64,000 nt of DNA from Onchocerca volvulus (Eukaryota; Nematoda; Chromadorea; Rhabditida; Onchocercidae), in contig HG738137.1 in assembly GCA_000499405.2 (NCBI GenBank), forward strand, positions 14,997,661-15,061,660. The letters are read 5' to 3'. Positions 10,912-25,400 of this stretch are shown here, piece by piece; position 1 is the first letter of the stretch; every line of letters starts with the position of its first letter. The notes under the pieces were generated by a model. The model was given only the letters and a program-made list of their open reading frames with translations, was not told the DNA's origin and searched no databases. The translations under genes and the position numbers were made by a program.

Positions 10912-13900
10912 TCAAACGGAAGACTCGTTAAGCATTGCTTTGACAGTTTTCAGCTGCTCGCAAGCTTCCTCCCTGAACCTCGTTACGGATGAATTAATTC
11001 CGGTTTGTAATTGAACCAATGTATAAATACTATTTAATGCCATTTCCAATTGCTTCTCTAATCGTCCCACACGTGTATCCAAACCAGTTAGTAACTGAAA
11101 TTATTTTTTTTTTTAAAAAAAAGAATTTTTTAATTTCTTTTTCGGTAAAAATTAAAATTTCATAATTAAAAATTTATTTATTGTCATGTAGAAAAATAAT
11201 TATAATTTGGTCATTTATTAAAAAAAAAAAGAAAAAAAAAGAAGGAAAGAAATACCTGTTCAACACGTGCTGTACTTTGGGCTGATCGTAATTCACCGAT
11301 CATTGATTTGATTTCTTTAATTTCCTGATGAACCGGTGCTGATGATGAATTTTCATTTTGAGAATTTCCTGGTTCAGCTGAAGTACCACAATCGGAGCAT
11401 TTTTCAGCCTGATCATCCGATGAAATGGAACTACCGGGTGGTGGAAAGCCATGATTTAGTGTCATATGCACTTGTAATGATGAACCTTAAAAGAATTGAA
11501 ATTATCAGTTCGGAATTGAAATTATCAGTTCATATTGAAATTATCAGTTCTATTATAAATATTTGTTTCTTCTTTATTCATTCATATTGTTGCATCAAAT
11601 TTACCTCATATTTATGGTCTAAAAGTTTTTTTTTCTCTTTTTTTTTTTTTGACTTCATTCATTAATAATTTGTTAAATGAATATTTAATTTTCGTCAAAT
11701 AAATTTATGTTCCCTCTACTATAAATAATGTCACAATTAAATCTTCCATAACAAATGTCATTTCTAAATTAAATTTCGATTTCAAAATTAAAATTAAAAT
11801 TTCAATTTTTACAAGTAAAAATTTTAATTTCCTTCATTTTTCCCTATAGTCATTCTTTTACCATTAGCTTTTTTTGGGATGCAGAAAATAAAATTTTTCC
11901 ATTTTCAAAATTACTTAATCTAAAAAAAAACTTTAGTCTTAAATTTGCTATTATTTGTAAACAAATTTAAAATTGGTGCAAATCTAATAAATGCTAAAAG
12001 ATTTATTATGCTCAATGTTTTTAATTAAAAATATTTCCACTCGATAAATTGGCAATTAAAATCTTGATTGATAATTAATTAATAACAATCTTGTTTTCTG
12101 TTTTTTTGATAGCATTATAAAATTTTCATGAAATTTCTAATTTATTTTACGATTGCTAGAATTTTTCGCCTTTAATTCCGGAAATCCGGAATGTTTTTAT
12201 GTAATCTTCCACAATGACTTTCTTTTATGTACATACGAAATCACTTTTACAGTCTTCCGGAATGCCTTTTAGATGATGGTTTCGGAATATAATTTTGTAA
12301 TCATCCGGAAAGCCCTCATATAGTCATCCATATAACTATTTATGTTCACCTATCTCATTGATGCCTTCCGGAATGGTCGTTCCGGAAACTCGTAATCCGG
12401 GATGTTCTGAATGTAATCTTCAGGAATACATTCACGTAGACATCCAAATTTAACTAATGTTAGAAAATAGAAGACAAAACTTAAATATTTCGAAATTTTA
12501 CTTTTTCCGGAATAATTTCGTTTTATCAATTATTAATAAACAAAAGAATTGATGAATAAACAAACCTTTCCGGAAATGTTTGCCGCATTCCGGACATTGC
12601 GTACGTGTATTATTCGACATATGAGCGATCAATGAGGTAAGATGATCGTTGGTACTAATATTATTTAACGGTGATGACGTGCCTTCTTCGCAATCAAGTT
12701 CAGCACAACCACCGCTAGCCATTCCAACCTGATCATCGATCATCGGATCAACAGCGCCAGGCGGTTGCTTCTCGCCTAACATCAAAATCATTCATTGATT
12801 GATCAGTGAAGATAAGTCATGATGACAAAGAATAAATTGAAATTGAAATTGAAATTTAATTTCTTCTTTTCTCTTTGTAAAGAATATTCCAAAAAAAGAC
12901 TTTTGTTCAATTTTTTCCAAAATTTTTTAATAATTTTTGTTTTTGGCATTTTTAAAGTTAAAAAAAAAAAAAAAAAAAAAAGGGAAATTATAGCACAATT
13001 TCGATTTTTCCCTCTTTTTTTTTTTTGTTTCTATAAACAATACTTTAATCATCATTCTTTTTGGTATTTGAAATGTTGAAAATAAAAATTATTGTAAAAT
13101 TTATTTTTTATTTTTTTTTTTTTTTTGTAAGGAATATTTTAAAAATAAAGGTTTTTTAACATGGTAATTTTTCAACAATTCTTTTGACATTAAAAATATT
13201 AAAAAAATAATAATTGTAATAAAAATTAGTTCTTTTATTTTTTCGGAAAATTATCGACTTTTAATCGTATTTTTTTTTTATTTTTCTATTTTTACATTAA
13301 AGAATTGATATTAGTATGTTGTAAGAATAATCAAAAAATTGTTTTTGATTGATTTATTGATTTTATTTGTAAGTTCCATTTGTATTTGTAAATAATACTT
13401 CCATTTTTTATCTATTTCCAAAGTTGGTTTTAATTATTTAATACAAATTTCGATTTTAATTTCTTCAACAATTTTCCACACCCAGTTTTCGTTTTTTTTT
13501 TTTCCACAACATGCAAAAAAAAAGATTAATTTTTGAAGGAGCCTTTCTACAAAAATTTTTAATCTATTTATTCAAAAAAAAAATCATATTTTCTCCTAAA
13601 AATGAAAATTACCTCAGTTGAAACAGGAAAAAGGCAAAAAAAAAAAGCCATTCCTAATATTTGTAGGAATATTATCAAGAAAAAGTTTGACAAAATTTAT
13701 TAAAATTATTGAATGAAATTATTTTCTAATGGATGAAATTCAAATACGTGGCTAAAATATAATATTTAGTACAGGAAATATTATACAAAACACTTTAGTA
13801 ATTTATTCTACAATTTATTTAATAAAAAAAAAAAAAAAAACCACGAAGAAAATAAAAAATCACTTTTATTGAAATCAATGAAATTTAAATGAATTACAAA

Positions 13901-16453
13901 AAGCAAATTCAATCTTAATATTTGCGCTAATAATTAAATATGAAGCAATTTCAAATTTCGATTTGAATTTTTTTCTCAAATAATCTAACAAATTTTGTAT
14001 TTTTTATGCAGTTTGCAAAAATACTGCAAAAAGAAAAACTGCTAAAATTGAATTTTCTTTTATAATTCAAAATTTAACTAGCATCAAAAAAAAATCTTTT
14101 TTTTTTTATTTTAAATAAAATTTTTTCAATTTAATTCTTATTTCTTTAATAGCTTATCTAACACTTCCTATGATTTAAAATATTTCATTAATACTGTTAT
14201 GTTTTCAATCATTATTTCGATTTACGTTTGCATGCAAAAATTAGTCAATTATCCCACAAAATTTAAAATTCTTACTCGAAAGATTTAAAAAAAAAAAATA
14301 AAAGATACTTTAATAATTACTTTAAATTGCCTTTTATATAAATTATAGTTAATAATTATTTTTTTATAATAATTAGGGAAAATATTCTTATTATCCTTTT
14401 TTTTTTCTGTTATTTTAAGCATCTTTCCTTTAAATTGACATCTATTTCATGACTTTTATTTTTAAACCTACAGCAATTTCAAATGAAAAATATATTTAAA
14501 TTATTTTACTTTTTGTCACATTTTAAAGTATCATTATAATATATGTTTTATAATATCATTAATGATAATAACAATTAATAATAATTAATAATAATAAAAA
14601 TAAAAATAATAATAAGTATTATATAATATTTTTGATAACGGATATCGAACGAATTCAATTATCTTTTTCAAGTATTTCATCTACGATGATCTTAGTTCGA
14701 TGAAATTCATTTTTAATAATAAATCAAATTTACAACTAAAGAATTATGTATTTGCAAACTTTAATAGATCAATTGGTAGCCTAAATTTTCACTTTATTTT
14801 GGCTGAGTTAGGCTTAAAGTTTCATTCAGGCCTAAATCTTCACTGAATTCTGGTTTAGTTAAATTTAAAATTAGTCCTATGTTTATATTTTTTAATGCAT
14901 TGAATTACTGGCTCCTTCATGTTTATCTATTAACTTCATTTTTGAGCTTTATTGACATCAATTTAAATTTTTTTATATTTCCGTTCTTTCCATAATTACT
15001 TCAGTTTCATAAATAGCATTTTCAGTTTTGTTACTTTATAACGGCTATTCAAAAAAGAAAATTCAAAAAAACTCAGAAACTTAATTAGTAATTAAATCGT
15101 CCATTAATTTTCCACTTCTACCGTATCCAATCATTCTGATGGCTTATTCATGCGTATGAATAATCTTTTTAATTCCATCTTTGGCAATTTATTGACATTG
15201 TAGAAAAGAATAAATTTTGCAATATTTGTTTACGTAAAATTTCTAATAACTAAATAAATCTAAAAAGAACGATATGCTTTCAAGAATATACCGTAGGTTC
15301 ATGGATTTTCACGGTCATTTTAATTTATAATTAACGGGCATACTGTAAGCTTTTGAATTTCCGTCATCACTTTAAGGTGCAACTTTTATGCATACTGTAT
15401 GTTTTGAATTTTCATCATCACTCTAATTTTTATCAGCTTTTTCCTCATTGCATTTAATTAATAATACAATTAAAATTTTTCCTTTTTGCTTAATGAAAAA
15501 TCAGTTAATGATAAGGAATGATAAGGAAGAGAAAGGAAAAAAGGAATGAGAGGGAGAAATTGATAATATCCTAACTTTAGTATACAAGAGGAATATTTAC
15601 TGGAATTATGATATTAAAAAAATGCAAAATGATAAAATAATTATATTGAGAAATCAGATTAATATTTTCAATCATAGAATATCTCATTTTTTTATTCCAT
15701 AAATTTAATGAAATAATTTATTTTGGTACAAACTTATATTATAAACTTACTTTTTTATTGATTGAAATTTTTGTAAAATTTTCCATATTGATAATATTAA
15801 TAAGTTGAGATTTTTCATTGTTGTAAAATATAATCCAAAAGATTCAAAAAAAAAAAAAAGTTGCAAAAAAAATTTCTTCACTTTATTTCATTCTCTTTAA
15901 AAAAGAGCAAAAATAAATAAAAGATGATAGAAAAAGAAACTAATTACTTTTGTTAATTTATTCATGCTTTTCATTTTTGGTCTTCAGATAATTTTGAAAC
16001 ATTATCATTTTATTATCAATTTTTTATTTCTATGCAAAAATTCTCTCTATGATAATTAATGGATCATATGAACATTCTTCTGATTTTTAACACTGAAAGA
16101 AAAAAAAAAAAAGCAATTCCAATAATTTTGTCATCCTTGAAACACTGAAAGAAAAAAAAAAAAAGCAATTCCAATAATTTTGTCATCCTTGAAATTTTTT
16201 TACTACATTTGTTATATTAAAAAAAAAAAAAAAAACAGTTTATTATATGAATAATTATATTATATGAGTAATTATTGATCTTTTAAAAATAATTCTCCGT
16301 ATTTCAAATTATTTTATTGTATTTAATAATCTATTAAATTAAGAAAGAAAAAATAATTTCACTTATTTTATTATATTTTATTTTCATTTGATCATATAAT
16401 TAATCCAATCGAATTGTATAAACTTTCATTTTTTTTTCTTTTTCTTATTTTTG

Positions 16454-16487
<34 letters not shown>

Positions 16488-19400
16488 CAATTGGAAATAA
16501 TCTAATCATTTTTTGAAATTTTTTCATATATTTAATCATTTAAAAAAAAAATAATTTATTGCATGAAAAAATATTTCAATTTATTTGATCATTGTTTATT
16601 TCCATTTAATAATAATTGATTAATTAGTTGAATTTTATATGAATGCTTTATTGATATCAAATTATCATTAATTTTTTTTCTCTCCTCCCCCCCCCAATTC
16701 AATGATGATAATTTTAATAAACAAATCCCCTTAGAATTTTCAAATCTATTTTGTATTTAATATCTATATATTTGTAATGTATATATTCCATTTATTTGAA
16801 AGTTAGACAAAATTTACAACAAAGTTGAAAGTGAAAGGAAACGATAAACCGAACGATTGGACGGCAACACACTTATTACAATAAAATGGTTGTTCGATTA
16901 TTTCGTTTAAAATTTCAAAAGCTTTCAACTATTCAAATCTTCATTCATTACACATTTTAGCCTTTCGTACAAAAGTTTTGAAAACGAAGTTGTAATATTT
17001 GGTAAATTAACTCAATTAATTATTCATCCCATATAGCATAATGATATCATATCAATTTATCGATATATGTACGTGGGTATGTGAATGCATATGCGTGGTA
17101 TGCGTGGTTACACGTATATGTGGGCGTGGATACGTCTATATATTGCGTGGGTGTACGTAAATAGTGCGTGGGTATATGTAAATATATGCGTGAGTATATG
17201 TAATATGAAGTGAATGATGTTATCATATTACTAAAAATAGTAATACTTGATTAATTGAATAAAATTAAATTTATTAGCACAGGCACAATAATAATAATAA
17301 TAATATAATCCTACTGTATATTATATATTAAATTATTTCAACTACTATAAATAAATAATATTCGTTGTAATTTTTTGGAGAATAAAATGTCGTGATTTTT
17401 AATTAAAATTAATTATACATGTTGATTTTTTTTTTTAAATTATAAAATATAAAAATAAAACTGAAATAATTGATGAAGAAAAGTAACGACAGATAATATT
17501 ATTAAAATTAAAAATACATCGAGAATTTTGTAGTAGTATAAATTTAAAAAAACTTTAAAAATTTTTGATTAAATATAAAAGCGATAGATTAATTTCAACA
17601 AATTCCACGGGGAAAAATGCCAATGAAATTTGTTAAAATTATAATTTATGATAATTTTTATTAATATGTTGTAAAATTTTGATTAATTACTACTAACCAT
17701 GAGTAGCAAAAATGGATTCTTCTTCAGGTGAGGTTGACCTGAGATCCATACTGCCCGTATCTAGGCCAAGAGACATGAATATTGAACGACCTTTTTGATT
17801 TTCATCATCCATTGCTTCCTCAAATTTTACAAAATTTTTATAAAATATGAAATTAATTAAAACATTACAAATGATTCATTTTACTGCAAATTTAAAATAC
17901 AAATTATGCATTTGTCATTAAAGAAAAAATAAGTTTGACAAGCTGAAATGAAATTACATCTTTTTGCGCGGGTAAATTAAGCGGATTTTCTGAGGTACCG
18001 GAAGTTAATACTATCATTGATTTTTCAAGAAAATCAACAGCTGCCGGATCTTTTACCGATTTTTTTCCCTGTAATTAATTTATGCAGAAATGAGATGTTA
18101 GATTCGAAAGTTTGAAACAAAGCGCAATTTCAAAGAAATTTAGCAAACAATTCAAAATATTCAAAATTTTCGCAATTTTCGAGCAACAAAATCAAAAGAA
18201 TTGAATTTTTCAGAATACTTGAAAGTTTATCGAATGATTTTCTAACTTATGTTACTAACCTTTTTGATAATAATATCATCTTTACCAATATAGGCATTTT
18301 GCTCCTGTTTATGATGTTTCAGAATATGTTTCGTCAAATTTCCTGAAAATAAAATTTTTTGGTTATCAGTTATCAAAATTTAAGAATAAATTGTATTTTA
18401 TCCAAAGATTTAAAAGAGAGTTTTAAAACTTGACAATTGATAAAACGCTATGTATTAATTGGTAGATTTGATAAAGCAAAAATCGTTCAATTGATTACCA
18501 ATTTCTTAAAAAAAAAAAGAGATAAAATAAATGATAGTAAAAGAACTGATTTGAAATAAAATTAGCAGAAGTAAAAATTGACGGAATAATTATTTTTAAC
18601 AGAAATAATTAAATAATTATTAGTGGAATTGTAAAGATTCAAAAAATCGAACAGGAAGAAAAGGATTAAAATTTGTTTAAAATATTAAAAAATTTTTTTT
18701 TCTTTTCAATATTTATTGATTTTTATTAACCATTTGTTTTGCAAAATTATATCGTGGGATAATTTTATGAACTTAAAATTTCCCGTCTGATATTATTGAT
18801 TGTGGAATAATGGAAAAAATTTTCGGAAAGTTAATTTTGAATTTTTTTTTTTTTTTAATGTTTCTATAAGTGATTTCATTTCACTGATTTTAGCAGATTA
18901 GAGGAGCGAGAAAAAGTTGCAATATATCGAGAAATCGAGTTGTATGATTAATTAATTTATTCTTACACTCAAATAGTTCACTAATTTTTCTTTTTTTCGT
19001 TTTTGTAATTTTTTTTTTTTTTGGTTTTTGTCAGGAACAGTTGTTAGAATAATTCGTCCAATTTGCGTAATATAAATGTATTACAACGAATAGAAGAGCA
19101 GATGTTGCACAAATGATAGCATTATTTTTGAATTTCAATTTTGAATTATGAAATTACTAATTAAAAAATTTAAATGAAGAAAGAGGAAAATGAGTTAGAC
19201 TGTATAAAGTGTAACTTTAAAAGAATAACGTCCAAAAATATATTTTATTTAAAAAAAATAACTTATTTTGATCAATGGTTAACAAGAAGAATTTGAATAT
19301 TTGTTCAATTCATGAAATGATTATTGGAAATAAAATTTTCAATCATTAATCAAAAGAATTGTTGAATTTCCAAAAAAAAAAAAAAACAATTTTAAATTCA

Positions 19401-22400
19401 CATTTTCTAGAACGGAATGAACAAAAATGATTTGATTGTATAATTTCTAAGGGAAAGAAATTTTATCATTTATTTTAGAATTAATTAATTAAATAACATA
19501 TTATAATTATTCTTCTTAAACAATTTATTCATCACTAATAAGTCTTTTAAAGTTTAAATTTGAGGAATATTAATTAATTGATAAGTTGCTTCATGATAAG
19601 CAAGATTTTTCCAATGAAAACAATTACACAAATTTTGCATTTGAAAAGGGAAAGAAATTTCCGGAATATAATCGAATAAAATAGTAGAAAATATCCTGTT
19701 TTTTTTTTTGGCATATAAAAGTTTATCTTAATTGCCAAAAGTATTAATTTACTGTAGGAAAATAAGTTTAAAATTACAGTACCATAGAATATGATAATGC
19801 AGTTTAATGATAACTATTATTACCGATATAAATTAATTGTTGGAAAAAATTACAGTGTTACAGTACCGTGCGATACCGTAGTGTATTTAATGATATTTTA
19901 TTACTGTTGAAATTTGTCAAATGCTAAATAAGAAATATAATATCTAATGCTAACTGTTAGATAAGGGTACAGTATCGTGGAATATGGTAGTGTAGTTTAA
20001 TGATATTATTATTGAAATATAATAATTATTTGATAAGAGTACAGTGTAACAGTATCGTGGAGTACGGTACTAGAGTTAAATATATCTTATTATTATTTTC
20101 AACGAATATCTATAATTAATTATTATTTGCAATTAATTTTTCGTTTTCTTTTTAATGCCAAATGCTTTTTTTTCTTTATAGTCTCCCTATAATACAGAAA
20201 AACATTGTCAGGGAAATACAGAAATTAGATGACCTGGTAACCTAAAATATACATTTCAAACCATTCCAATTATTAGTGGCATAAAAAAAAATCACAATTG
20301 AAAGAAAAAAAAATTGAAATTTCTCTGAGTTACTCAATCAAGATAACAGATATAATATATTAGTTGAGTGAATTATTAAGAAATTACAAGCTATATTTCT
20401 AATAACTTTGATTTTTAAATTTTATTATTGACTAAATCAATGATTAAGCAATATCAATGAAATATTTCAAAATTATTAAATTATATGTTATTTTATGAAT
20501 ATATATTATTATATTTATCCCGTATCGTTATCATTATTACGATCATAATTGCTATCATTATTATTTTTATTATTATTGCGATTATTATTATTACTACTTC
20601 ATTATTATTATCATTATCACTAATATTTATTTATTATTAATATTATTATTACTATTACTATTTTTATTATTAATTACTATTTTTACTATTATCGTTTAAG
20701 CAATCATGGCAAAATCAGAATAATAATTGATAAATATGGAGGAAAAAGGAAACGAAATTTTGTTAAATACGTTTTAATTTTTCCCTCTTTTTTTTTTTCA
20801 AATAAATTGATCAAAAAATAAATTTTATACAAACAATTTTTGTAGTTCCTTTTTTTTTTTTTCCCTAATCATCTTTTATCACAACCATTCATGTGTACAA
20901 GTTTATTCCACACTTTCTTGCATTATTTCTAAGTATTCATTTTGAACGATGACAAAAGTCCAAATCTTATCCGGTCAACATTATTATCAAAATCATTCTC
21001 AACCAAAATGGACGAAGTATTATAAAAATACAGGTTTCGGACAGAAATTTCTCTTTCTTCCCGATTATCATCCCCGTATCCTCTCTTCCTTCAACCACCA
21101 CCTCTTGCCACATTCTCATCGATCGTCAGTACTTTCCAACAATTCGTTTTGTCCTGCTTGCCCATCTTCCGTACTACAAATTGTCATCACCAAAATGACC
21201 GAAGGCAAAATTTTTGCATTCAGATGATGGTAAAAATATGCACAAACAACGCAAACACAGAAGGATTGCTGTAGTTTTGATTGTGATGTGATGGTGGTGA
21301 TGATAATGATAATGATAATGATAAAGAATAGAAGATTTGCCTGTAGATTTATAAAATTATGATCATATCTTTTATCAATTTTGTAAATTTACCTAAATAT
21401 TTAATTTATCTAAATGTATAATTTTTTTTTTTTAACTTGTCTAACTCTTTTCCTTTTTCACTTTTGAAAATTCTTTCCCTTTTTTTTTTTTCATATATAT
21501 TCATATTTAAGTTCATTTAATTCAAAATATTTTACAAAAATTAATTATCACTTAAATTACTTTTTTTGTTTTATTATCAATTTATACATTTAAAAAAAAA
21601 AAAAGATAAAGAAATGAAGAAATCAATTGATCGTATCATTTTTGGATAAATAGATGATAATCATGTATGGAATAACTATGACTGTAACTGTGTATTATTA
21701 TCATTATCATATATTATCAATCAGCTATCAAAAAAAAAAAAAAAAAGAAAGAAAGAAAAACAATTTTTAGATATATCTTTTTTTCAATAAAAATATCCAT
21801 TTTACATGAATAATTCTTATCATCTTATCCAATTATCATTCGTCAAAATTTCTAATCTTACCTTGCCATCTTCAAACTTTCCATCATCACTACTTATTAT
21901 CATTTTCATTCGTTTTCCCTTCTGATCCATATTTCTGTCATCAAAAGAGGACAACATCTTGTTCTAGCACATTTGACAGGAACAATTCTTATTTACAAAC
22001 CGGATATATTACTGGTGAGAAAAAAAAAAAATACAAATTTGATTTCATGCAATAAAAATTGCAAAAAAAGAAATGAATACAAAATGTACTTTCTACCGAA
22101 TATTCACATTTATATATATCTTTTACTATTTTCTGAAATTCTTCTATAGGAAAATGAATGAACGATACAAATCGGATATAAAAGAAAAATGTTTAATTTG
22201 CTAATTAAAATTTCAAATAATTAAGAATTTGAAAAAAAACGGAAAATTTTCAATGAAATTTTTACTAAAATTATATGCAATATATAGTATTATCGTCAAC
22301 TATTAATTTCATTATGCTGATTTTTTTATTTATTTTATTTTTTTTTTCTTATCAATTTAATCTAATAAATAATAAATGATTATAACTTATAATTTCCTTC

Positions 22401-25400
22401 TTCTTACTTTTTTTTTCGTTTTTATTTTTAATATAATGATTAAGAAATGGAAAATTTAGATTCATTAAATCAAATATATACATGTATTTTATATATCATT
22501 TGTAATGAAATATGAATAGAAAGAGAGAATATTCAATAATTTTAATGAAAAAATTAAAATAATACTTATTGTTTTTGAAAACATTTTTTTTTTTTTTTTT
22601 TTAGTAATTAAATTAATATAATGATTAAAATATTGCTTGTCTTTCATATTTTTGATTATAAATTAAAAGTTTATTTTGAAATTATTTCACGAAAGAATAA
22701 TTCTAATGTATATATATTTATATTTATATTGATTTGTTCAAATCAATGTTTTATAGAAAAGAGATGGAAAATTTTGAGAAAATCCGGTTCGTTTGTTCTT
22801 CATCTTTCAAAGTCTCTTTGAATAGAGCTTATTTATTTCTTACAACAATTACAATCAACAAGATAATAATGGCAATATCTTATTTATGATCATTCTTAAA
22901 ACAACTTATTTTACTGTTTTTGATTTGAAAATATTTGATTTTAGTCCAATACGTGCAAAAATGATAATAATAACTGATTTAGACAATTAAAATTATGATA
23001 TTAAGTGATATTATGATAATAATAACAAATATTAACAATAATACTAATAATAGTAATGATAAAGATGATGATAATATTCTGTTGCTATTGATAATTAATT
23101 GATTATGAATTTCGCTAATGATTATGAAACAAGTTTTTAAATAAGATTGGTTTTTAAAATTTTGTCAATAGCAAATTTATCTACAAAGCATCAAATTACG
23201 TAAATGAAGAATTGATATTGCTTTTACTATTATTAAATCAATATATTGATTTGAAATTTAAATTTTATAAATTGAAAGAAATATTTGTTGCAAAAAGTTT
23301 TATACCAGCAATTCGAATAATTTAAAATAATTTTTAAATGATTGTAAAGATGAAATTAGATCATAACTTGTAAAATATTACAATAAGATTATACAAATCA
23401 AAACTTTACCATTTAGAATTTGATAAATTAAGCATTTAGAAGTAGATAATTTTAATTATCCAGATGGTCTAGATAATAATAGCTTAATCATTTGGATGCA
23501 TATATAAAGAAGATAATTAGGAAGAAAATGAAAATTTTAAAAATAAAACTTTATCATACTGATGTAATTAGTATTTTAATAATTTCAAGTCCTGCTATGC
23601 AAGAAATATAAATTCATCATAAATTGAGAAATAATTATAGATAAAATGGAAGTGAATGAAATTAAATTCAATTAACTGTATTTAAATCTAAAAGTTCTTA
23701 ATGAAATTTTCAATAATTCATTCGTTGTAAAATATTGACCAAAGTTCAATTACTTCACATTTTAACAAAATTGTTAAAATTGAAAAATTGCTTTTGTAAT
23801 AATTTATTGGAGCAATGGATTAAGGATAGCTACTGATAAAATATCAAGATAAAATAAGCCTGTAATATAAGTATTATCATAGCTAAAAATGAAACGTAAA
23901 TTTCAATGCAACAGCTAAAATTGTTTAAAAAAAGTAAAAATTAATTATATAAAATGTAAAAAAATAGAAGAAATAAATTTACAAAAAAACGAAATTATTA
24001 TTAATTTCAAACGATGGAAAATATAAAAATTTTTTAGTTTTTTCTCAATTTTTTTCTATGCAGATTATTCTAATAATATAAGTACTAAAATAAATTTTGT
24101 CAAATAATTAACGAAAATTTTTTAAAATTAATCAATATTATATAAGTAAAGAAAGGAAAAAGCAAATGAGAAGAGTGAGAAGTTATATATCGATTAATTA
24201 CATTAATTACATTCATAAATGATTCATCATCAAACGACAAATATTTATTTGCCTATATAAATGCAATTATTTTTAAATATTTCATAATTTTAAAGTTGTT
24301 TTCAGGAAATGTTATAGGTGCGAAATCAATTATAAATCTTTGTGATAAGTTAAATAAAAATATACGAATGTTAAAAAATAAATTTTTCAAATTTTAATTC
24401 GAAAAAAAAAATGAAAAAATAATCAGACAATGATTATATTTTAAAAAAAAAGTGGAAAAAAAAGAGATATAAATTTCATTTTCTTAACAAATTGCTAAAC
24501 TTCAAACTTTATTTTAAGCAAAAAAAAAAAAAAAAAAAAATCGAATAAGTTGAAAATTATGAAAAATTGTTCATATGGTTGAAATCGAAAATGAAGGCAA
24601 AAACAGCCAATTATGAAAAATTTTATTTTCAAAATCTTTAAAAATTGAATTAAAAATAAGATAATGTCATTTTTTTCATTTCCTCCCCCCTTCTTTTTTT
24701 CTTGATAATTCAAAATTTGAAGAATAAAAAGAATAATAAAAAAAAAAAAGGAAAAAAAAAAACGATGCATGAAATCTTTATGAATATAATTTTGATTTAT
24801 TGCGTAAGAATAAAATATAGACAAAGTTTGAAGATAAAAGTAAACAGAAAAAAAAAAAAAAAAAAAAAAAAAAAGTGCATAACAATTATGATTTCTTCAG
24901 TTTTAATTAGCTTTTCTTTTTTTTTTCTTTTTTAATCAGAAATGATTTTTGACATTTTTATTTTCATTTTAACTTTATTTTCGTTTATTTAATTACCATT
25001 TTATTGATCATTTTAATTTGTTGTTTATTGGCTTTTCTTACTTCTTTTGTTATTATCCATCCCATCATACTACAACAACTGTCTAATCAATTCTTCGATG
25101 TGTGTGAAGTCACAAAATTTTTGATTATTTGCAAATAAACAAGCTAATCTAGTTTACCAAAAATAAAGTTGAGATGGTAGTAATCAATGATTGAAAATTG
25201 CTTAGGGAGAAATTGAAAAAGCAAACAGCCCACGAGTTAAATAAAGATACATCAACAAGGTACGCATTCGTACCTTTGCGAAAATTGTACGTACCTATTG
25301 GAAAGAAGAAGCGATCATTTTGCGTCCAAATTTTTTTCGATTTCAAGTTCATTAAATTTGAAATGGATATGTTTTGCTAGCCTAGGACAAAAGGATATGT

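Larger units (their letters stand above)
12776..17697. other. Intron of the zinc-finger gene, no gene seen
   Basis: A 4.9-kb AT-rich intron. It contains a perfect 52-bp tandem duplication (16089-16192), many A/T runs, a (C)9 run near 16690 and a degenerate GT-rich repeat (17063-17205). No exon-like or RNA-like signal was found. Confidence 0.55.

Noticed and set aside
20949..21227. 92-codon plus-strand frame
   Set aside because: No recognisable domain or splice neighbours; kept only as a composition island.
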